Below, piece after piece: positions 37,084-41,711 of a stretch of DNA of 41,711 bases. The notes under the pieces were generated by a model, which searched no databases, was not told the origin of the DNA, and worked only from the letters and a program-made list of their open reading frames with translations. The position numbers were made by a program, and so were the translations under genes. Numbering within the stretch: position 1 is the first letter of the stretch; each line of letters starts with the position of its first letter. This DNA comes from Gammaproteobacteria bacterium. Lineage in GTDB: Bacteria > Pseudomonadota > Gammaproteobacteria > Steroidobacterales > Steroidobacteraceae. Location: NCBI GenBank assembly GCA_028293765.1, contig JAQGOG010000200.1, positions 1 to 41,711 of the forward strand, written 5' to 3'.

Positions 37084-37191
37084 GGTGAGAGATCGCCCCT
37101 TCGAAGTGCCGCGTTATTGCCTGATGCACGCTCTACTCGGCGTGCATCCCCCGATAAAACCTTCCCGCCGGCTGCAAGCCCGTGCCGCCGT
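37084..37191. other. mraZ-rsmH intergenic segment with hairpin
   Basis: GATGCACG (37123-37130) and CGTGCATC (37141-37148) form an 8-bp perfect stem with a 10-base loop. No U-tract follows in the direction of transcription, so it is more likely an RNA-stability or pausing element than a terminator. No coding sequence is seen. Confidence 0.5.
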
Positions 37192-37644
37192 CTACAGCGA
37201 CAGCGAATCGAGCTCGGACGGCAGATCGGTCGAAGCCTCCTCGCTCTTCAACCACAGGTCGCGACGCTCGTTCCAACGCGTCTCGTCCCAAAGCTCGAAG
37301 CGATTACCCTGACCAATCAACATGCCGTGCCGTTCGAGCTTCGCGAATTCGCGCAACTCGGGTGGTAAAAGAACCCTGCCGTGCCCGTCGAGCTCCAGAT
37401 CGGTCGCATGGCCCACCATCAGGCGCTGTAATCTGCGCGCCTGCGCATGCAGACTTGGCAGACTCATGAGCTTGCGCTCGATCTGTTCCCACTCGGGCAG
37501 GGGGTAAATGAGAAGACACTGGTCGCGATCGACGGTGACAACCAATCGGCCCTGACCATCGGCGGCGATCTGCTCCCGATAACGGGTCGGCATGACCATC
37601 CGCCCCTTGTCGTCCAGGGTTACTTTTGTTGCACCGCGAAACAT
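37192..37644 (-). CDS. mraZ: Transcriptional regulator MraZ
   Basis: MraZ is a ring-forming DNA-binding protein with two SpoVT/AbrB-like domains that represses the dcw promoter. From the ATG at 37644 it has 150 residues. The two half-motifs are visible (VTLDDKGRMVMPTRYREQI near 8-26 and LELDGHGRVLLPPELREFA in the second half). The earlier in-frame start at 37689 would cover the operator repeats. Three direct TGGGN repeats (37664-37688) in the leader are the expected MraZ-binding site, so autoregulation is likely. Confidence 0.96.
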   Translation of the reverse strand: MFRGATKVTLDDKGRMVMPTRYREQIAADGQGRLVVTVDRDQCLLIYPLPEWEQIERKLMSLPSLHAQARRLQRLMVGHATDLELDGHGRVLLPPELREFAKLERHGMLIGQGNRFELWDETRWNERRDLWLKSEEASTDLPSELDSLSL

Positions 37645-37663
37645 GACCTGGAGCGAGGGACTC

Positions 37664-37688
37664 GCCCATCTCCCCCCACTTTCTCCCA
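37664..37688 (-). promoter_or_regulatory. MraZ operator, three TGGGN repeats
   Basis: On the minus strand TGGGA, TGGGG and TGGGC occur with exactly 5 bases between each (plus positions 37684-37688, 37674-37678, 37664-37668). This is the arrangement described for MraZ-binding boxes in Escherichia coli and other bacteria. The site lies just after the predicted transcription start. Confidence 0.9.
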
Positions 37689-37697
37689 CCGGCGGCC

Positions 37698-37727
37698 ACT
37701 ATAGAAATCGGGGGCGATCCATGTCAA
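37698..37727 (-). promoter_or_regulatory. dcw cluster promoter upstream of mraZ
   Basis: On the minus strand a perfect -35 box TTGACA (37722-37727) and a -10 box TATAGT (37698-37703) are separated by 18 bases. Transcription would start at about 37691, just before the MraZ operator. It is the strongest sigma70 promoter in the window and is likely to drive the whole cluster. Confidence 0.85.
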
Positions 37728-37983
37728 TTGAAATAGTGTGAAATTCGTCGCAGTCACAACGACTTATGTGTGAATGGACGAGCCTTTTGAACAGTATCGG
37801 GAAGTCATTCGGCTTAGCAATCAGCGGCTTGCCCGGTGAACCTTATACAGTGGTTCATCTAGGCCTCAGCTGTCAGACAATTTGGCAAGAGCGGCGGTCG
37901 ACGCGAGTGCGCGCACCTTTTGGGACCGACTGCGGCACCGATGCGTGTTGCTCAGGCTGACCGGCGCGATAAAGCGGCTTCCG

Positions 37984-38352
37984 TCATGTCAGGAAGGCGT
38001 GCCGGATCCACTCTACATGCGGACTTTCGGACGACATGTCAGACACGACGATGACATCGAACCGCACGCGCATCCGCGCGAGATCCTTACGCTGCTGAAG
38101 CAGCTGGGACGCCGCACGAATCAACCGCCGCTGTTTCCCGATACCGACGCTGGCGGCAGCGCCACCGTAAGCATTACTCGCGCGGGTACGCACCTCGGCG
38201 ATCACGAGCACATCCCGCTCACGTGCGATGAGATCGAGCTCACCCAGGCGGCGACGGTAATTTCGCTCCAGGATCTCGAGCCCATTGGCCTGCAGAAAGT
38301 CGGCTGCTATGTCTTCAGCTGCCTGCCCGATGCGCTGCCGCCTGGTGAGCAT
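37984..38352 (-). CDS. yraN: UPF0102 family protein YraN
   Basis: YraN is a small endonuclease-like protein (Holliday-junction resolvase fold) of unknown cellular role. The 122-residue product has the family pattern RRQRIGQAAEDIAADFLQAN, RNYRRRLGELDLIARERD and VLVIAEVRTRASNAYGGAAA, where the Glu/Asp and the Glu of AEVRTR form the nuclease-like site. It follows lpoA by 15 bases on the same strand, as in many gammaproteobacteria. The conserved KxRxxxxxG segment is partly altered (VRTRASNAYG). Confidence 0.93.
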   Translation of the reverse strand: MLTRRQRIGQAAEDIAADFLQANGLEILERNYRRRLGELDLIARERDVLVIAEVRTRASNAYGGAAASVGIGKQRRLIRAASQLLQQRKDLARMRVRFDVIVVSDMSSESPHVEWIRHAFLT

Positions 38353-38367
38353 CCTTGCGCACCAGGA

Positions 38368-40263
38368 TCATTGCGCTGGCGCTAGAGCCTGCGCCGCCGC
38401 CGGAGGAGCTGCCTGCCCCGACGCCGGCAACACACGAATCTCGCCATTGTGGATCTGAGCCCAATTGAGCTCACGGTGTATGCGCCGATCAGCGTCGACG
38501 CTCAAATGGCCCGTCAGGCCGTCTACGCTGACGCTGTTCATGGCTGCGCGTTCGCGAAGCCCGATAGCAAGGCGGTAGGCATCGAATCCGAACGCAAACA
38601 GTCGGCCACGCCGAGGCCCGCCGCTAGGCCAGGCATCGCGCGTAGCGGCTCGCACGGCGTCTGCCAGGTCGCTGCCGAGCATCCACGGCATGTCCGGAAA
38701 CATCAATCCCTCGAGGTCCTGGTTCGCGCGCGGGTCGGGCTCGAAGGCGTCTGAGGTGGCGTAGGTCGGAACGTCACCGGCATAGTGAAAGCGAAGCTGC
38801 GGGCGCAGCAGCCGTTCCGTGCTGGCTTGCGCAGGAGCGAATATGAACTCGAGATCGCCGCGCCGGCGCGGCTCGAATTGCAGCTTGGTTCCGAGGATCG
38901 ACTCGAGACGTTTGTGCCGCGCGCGGCTGTCGGCGATGCGCAGGATCTGCGTCACCGGGTCGGAGTAATCCGTCAGCGACGTATCGATGGTCGCCGTCGC
39001 GAATAACCCGCCGCCTCCGGTTTCCAGTTCCTGTTTAAAAGCCGCGAGTACTCGACTGCCCCAATCGCCCGCGGGCACCAGAGCGATTCCACGTCGATGG
39101 CCATCATCCAATATGCGTCGCGCGGCCAGGCGTGCTTCATCTTCAGGTGACAACGCATACTGGTAGAACGTCGCGGGCGCCGGCCGCTCGGTCGGAAGAA
39201 AGTTCAGCGCCAGAATCGGTGGTCGCGGCCCTGCCAACTCGGCGGCAGCTATAACCTCCTCGCGCGTGAGCGGCCCGACGATGAACTCCGCTCCCGCCTG
39301 CGTAGCGTGCACAACCGCTTCCGCAATGCCGCCTCCCTCACCGGTGTCATAGACGCGCACGCGCGGACGCTGCGCCGCCGCCGACTGGTAGTACGCAGTC
39401 ATGAAGCCATCACGAACGCTGGTCGCGGCAGCGGCCTGACGGCCAGTGATGGGCAGCAACAAAGCAATGTGAGTCTCGGCCTCGATCGGCTGCGACGGCT
39501 GCCTGCTGAGCAACTCGGTGCGCACGACCTCGTTCGCGGGATGGTTCGGATTGCGAGTGCGCCATGCCTCGATATCGTGGATGGCGCCATTCGGGTTACG
39601 CGCGGCAGCCGCGGCAATCGGTGCCAGGTCGAGCCAACCGCGAACGACCAGGTCGGTAGTCGTGCGCGGGTCGATTTTCGCACCGTGCTCGCTCGCGTCG
39701 CGCAGCGCGCCCAGGAGGTTGACGCGGCTCTGGCGCAATTCCTGCGCATTGGGCAGGTAGCGTTCCAATGCGATTTCCGCGCTCACGGCGTCTGCCGGCC
39801 GCGCGGCGGCGAACGCGGCCTGCTGCTTGAGCTTGAAGTACTGCGCTGCCTCCGGAGCGGTGCGGGGCTCGGCAAGGGCAGTGATCCGCTGCCACGCCTG
39901 CTGTCCCTGGCCACGCTCGAGCGCCAGCTGTACATCGAATAGCGCGCGTTCGGAGGTCTGTTCGGGACTGAACGGCGGCTCCGCATCAGCAATCACGCGG
40001 GCGGCGTCCTCCGGTAGATGTGCCGACAGATAGGCGCGCGCCGCGCGGAATAGGAATTCATTACGGTCTGCGCCGCTATTCTGCTTAGCCAACGCTTCGT
40101 AGACACGCGCGGCGCCGACCTGATCACCCTGACGCGCAAGCGCGTCGGCCCGATCCGCCGAGGGTGGGAGCTCACCTCGCTGCGAGAGACTCGGGCAACC
40201 GGTCAGGGCAAATGCAGCCGTGGCGACCACGGCGGAGCGGACGATCCATCGCGCGAACAACAT
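38368..40263 (-). CDS. lpoA: Outer-membrane lipoprotein LpoA, activator of PBP1A
   Basis: LpoA spans the periplasm from the outer membrane and activates PBP1A. From the ATG at 40263 the protein has 631 residues and a lipoprotein signal (MLFARWIVRSAVVATAAFAL, lipobox LTGC, Cys23). The N-terminal half is helical and TPR-like (QGDQVGAARVYEALAKQNSG, FLFRAARAYLSAHLPEDAAR). The C-terminal half is a periplasmic-binding-protein-like fold (IALLLPITGRQAAAATSVRDG, FIVGPLTREEVIAAAELA). Escherichia coli LpoA is slightly longer. The longer frame to 40314 is rejected because the signal would be buried. The distal part ends in an Ala/Pro-rich tail. Confidence 0.93.
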   Translation of the reverse strand: MLFARWIVRSAVVATAAFALTGCPSLSQRGELPPSADRADALARQGDQVGAARVYEALAKQNSGADRNEFLFRAARAYLSAHLPEDAARVIADAEPPFSPEQTSERALFDVQLALERGQGQQAWQRITALAEPRTAPEAAQYFKLKQQAAFAAARPADAVSAEIALERYLPNAQELRQSRVNLLGALRDASEHGAKIDPRTTTDLVVRGWLDLAPIAAAAARNPNGAIHDIEAWRTRNPNHPANEVVRTELLSRQPSQPIEAETHIALLLPITGRQAAAATSVRDGFMTAYYQSAAAQRPRVRVYDTGEGGGIAEAVVHATQAGAEFIVGPLTREEVIAAAELAGPRPPILALNFLPTERPAPATFYQYALSPEDEARLAARRILDDGHRRGIALVPAGDWGSRVLAAFKQELETGGGGLFATATIDTSLTDYSDPVTQILRIADSRARHKRLESILGTKLQFEPRRRGDLEFIFAPAQASTERLLRPQLRFHYAGDVPTYATSDAFEPDPRANQDLEGLMFPDMPWMLGSDLADAVRAATRDAWPSGGPRRGRLFAFGFDAYRLAIGLRERAAMNSVSVDGLTGHLSVDADRRIHRELNWAQIHNGEIRVLPASGQAAPPAAAQALAPAQ

Positions 40264-40384
40264 CGGTTGCTGGGCCTCTGATTGACGGGCAGGATGCCCG
40301 CATACCGGGCACACCCGAGTCGAGCGTGACTGACGTGGGTGGTCGTACCCTGCCGCGGGTTTTCTTCAAGAGTCGGAGATTATA

Positions 40385-41272
40385 GTGTCTAAGCCACGCG
40401 GCCGGCTGCATGTCGTAGCGACGCCAATTGGCAACATGGGCGATTTGAGCACTCGCGCACGTGAGGCCCTGGAAAGCGCGGATCTCATCGCCGCCGAGGA
40501 CACCCGCCATACGCTGACGCTGCTGCAGGCTATCGGGGTTTCGCGGCCGCTGGTGTCGCTGCACACACACAACGAGACGCAACGCGTCCCGGAGCTCCTG
40601 GCGAGGCTGGAGGCGGGTGAAGTCATCGCGCTCGTAAGCGATGCCGGCACGCCATTGCTGTCCGATCCCGGCTTCGAGCTCGTGACTGGCGCCGCTCGCG
40701 CGGGTTTCGAAGTGCTCGCCATTCCGGGGCCCTCAGCCATCACGACGGCGCTCGCCGTGGCGGGACTCCCGACGGCCCGTTTCTGCTTCGAGGGATTTCT
40801 TCCGGCCCGCGAACGTGAGCGCCGCACTGACCTTGCACGGCTCGCCCATGAAGCGCGCACGCTAGTGTTCTTCGAAGCGCCGCATCGCATTGCGGAGACA
40901 CTTACGGACCTCGCGGCGGAATTCGGTGGTGATCGGCAAGCGGTGGTTGCCCGTGAGCTCACGAAGGCTCACGAAACTATTTATCGCGGCACCCTCAGCG
41001 AGTTGGCAGAGCGAGCACGCACCGAACCTAATTTTCAGCGCGGCGAAATCACGCTAGTCGTCCACGGCGCCGCGCCTACAACCAGCACGGTGGATGCGCA
41101 GCTGCTACGTCGTACGGTCGACCTCCTGGCGAAGGAGTTACCACCCAGCAGAGCCGCGGCGATCGCCGCTCAGTTGACGGGAGCCACGCGCAGCGAAGCC
41201 TACGCGCTCGCAACCCGTGGCGGGAGCCAATCCCAGGCTGGCTCCAGCGACTTCGACCCAGGCGAAGGTTGA
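40385..41272 (+). CDS. rsmI: 16S rRNA 2'-O-ribose C1402 methyltransferase RsmI
   Basis: RsmI is a tetrapyrrole-methylase-fold SAM enzyme that 2'-O-methylates C1402, the base also modified by RsmH. The 295-residue protein has LHVVATPIGNMGDLSTRA, DLIAAEDTRHTLTLL, IALVSDAGTPLLSDPGFELV, the IPGPSAITTALAVAGLP loop and FCFEGFLPARERERR. The start is GTG at 40385 with GGAG 6 bases before it. It is divergent from lpoA across 121 bases, and rnpB follows 29 bases after the stop. Confidence 0.96.
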   Translation: MSKPRGRLHVVATPIGNMGDLSTRAREALESADLIAAEDTRHTLTLLQAIGVSRPLVSLHTHNETQRVPELLARLEAGEVIALVSDAGTPLLSDPGFELVTGAARAGFEVLAIPGPSAITTALAVAGLPTARFCFEGFLPARERERRTDLARLAHEARTLVFFEAPHRIAETLTDLAAEFGGDRQAVVARELTKAHETIYRGTLSELAERARTEPNFQRGEITLVVHGAAPTTSTVDAQLLRRTVDLLAKELPPSRAAAIAAQLTGATRSEAYALATRGGSQSQAGSSDFDPGEG

Positions 41273-41296
41273 CTTCCCCACGTAGCCCCGTATGGT
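41269..41296 (+). promoter_or_regulatory. rnpB promoter overlapping the rsmI stop codon
   Basis: TTGACT (41269-41274) and TATGGT (41291-41296) are 16 bases apart. Transcription would start at about 41302-41304, exactly at the first paired bases of RNase P RNA. The -35 box includes the rsmI TGA. Confidence 0.75.
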
Positions 41297-41301
41297 GCAC
41301 G

Positions 41302-41705
<404 letters not shown>

Positions 41706-41711
41706 ATCTTC

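Larger units (their letters stand above)
37645..37983. other. Gene-free region between yraN and mraZ
   Basis: These 339 bases carry the mraZ promoter and operator at the left (37664-37727). The rest (37728-37983) is A+T-richer than the genes around it. It holds a short inverted repeat, TGAACC at 37837-37842 with GGTTCA at 37852-37857. No credible coding sequence, terminator or known RNA is visible there. Confidence 0.5.

Noticed and set aside
37766-37960. A 64-codon plus-strand frame in the yraN-mraZ gap
   Set aside because: It has no ribosome binding site, no family resemblance and poor codon pattern; probably chance.
40381-40386. TATAGT as a -10 box for rsmI
   Set aside because: It overlaps the GTG start, which is supported by GGAG 6 bases upstream, so it cannot drive a transcript with that site.

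Overview
The window is GC-rich bacterial chromosome, almost certainly from a gammaproteobacterium. The evidence is a complete mraZ-to-ftsZ division and cell wall (dcw) cluster followed by lpxC, a DciA-type gene, an M23 peptidase and secA; an LpoA lipoprotein gene and yraN beside mraZ; and rsmI followed directly by rnpB. Gene order resembles Pseudomonas and Xanthomonadales relatives. A Nevskiales, Steroidobacterales or Xanthomonadales-like organism is my inference, not something the sequence proves.

Layout from left to right. Positions 1-3825 hold two divergent S9-family serine peptidase genes: a lipoprotein prolyl oligopeptidase with an in-frame TAG, and a dipeptidyl peptidase IV-like enzyme. 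Positions 3779-12857 are a surface-glycan island: a flippase, a five-gene plus-strand operon (glucose-1-phosphate cytidylyltransferase, sugar-nucleotide epimerase/dehydratase, two C-methyltransferase-like proteins, a 2-oxoglutarate/Fe(II) oxygenase), then two glycosyltransferases on the minus strand. The set suggests a CDP-linked, C-methylated sugar. No recognisable CDP-glucose 4,6-dehydratase is present.

Positions 13018-18020 hold a small conserved hypothetical gene, a MutT-type Nudix hydrolase, secA and an M23 peptidase. The M23 leader contains a clear class I cyclic-di-GMP (GEMM) riboswitch aptamer. Positions 18185-37644 hold dciA, lpxC and the whole dcw cluster (ftsZ, ftsA, ftsQ, ddl, murB, murC, murG, ftsW, murD, mraY, murF, murE, ftsI, ftsL, rsmH, mraZ, listed left to right and transcribed right to left). 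Nearly every junction is an ATGA- or GTGA-type stop/start overlap. A sigma70-like promoter and a three-repeat MraZ operator precede mraZ. The ftsW-murG junction has been remodelled: the murG start is duplicated over 28 bp, with 85 bp containing hairpins between the copies. This creates a 38-codon open frame between the two genes.

Positions 37984-41705 hold yraN and lpoA (minus), then rsmI and the RNase P RNA gene rnpB (plus). Together the core genes make lipid II (MurB-G, MraY, Ddl), polymerise and cross-link it at the septum (FtsW, FtsI, LpoA), assemble the divisome (FtsZ, FtsA, FtsQ, FtsL) and set the lipid A branch point (LpxC).
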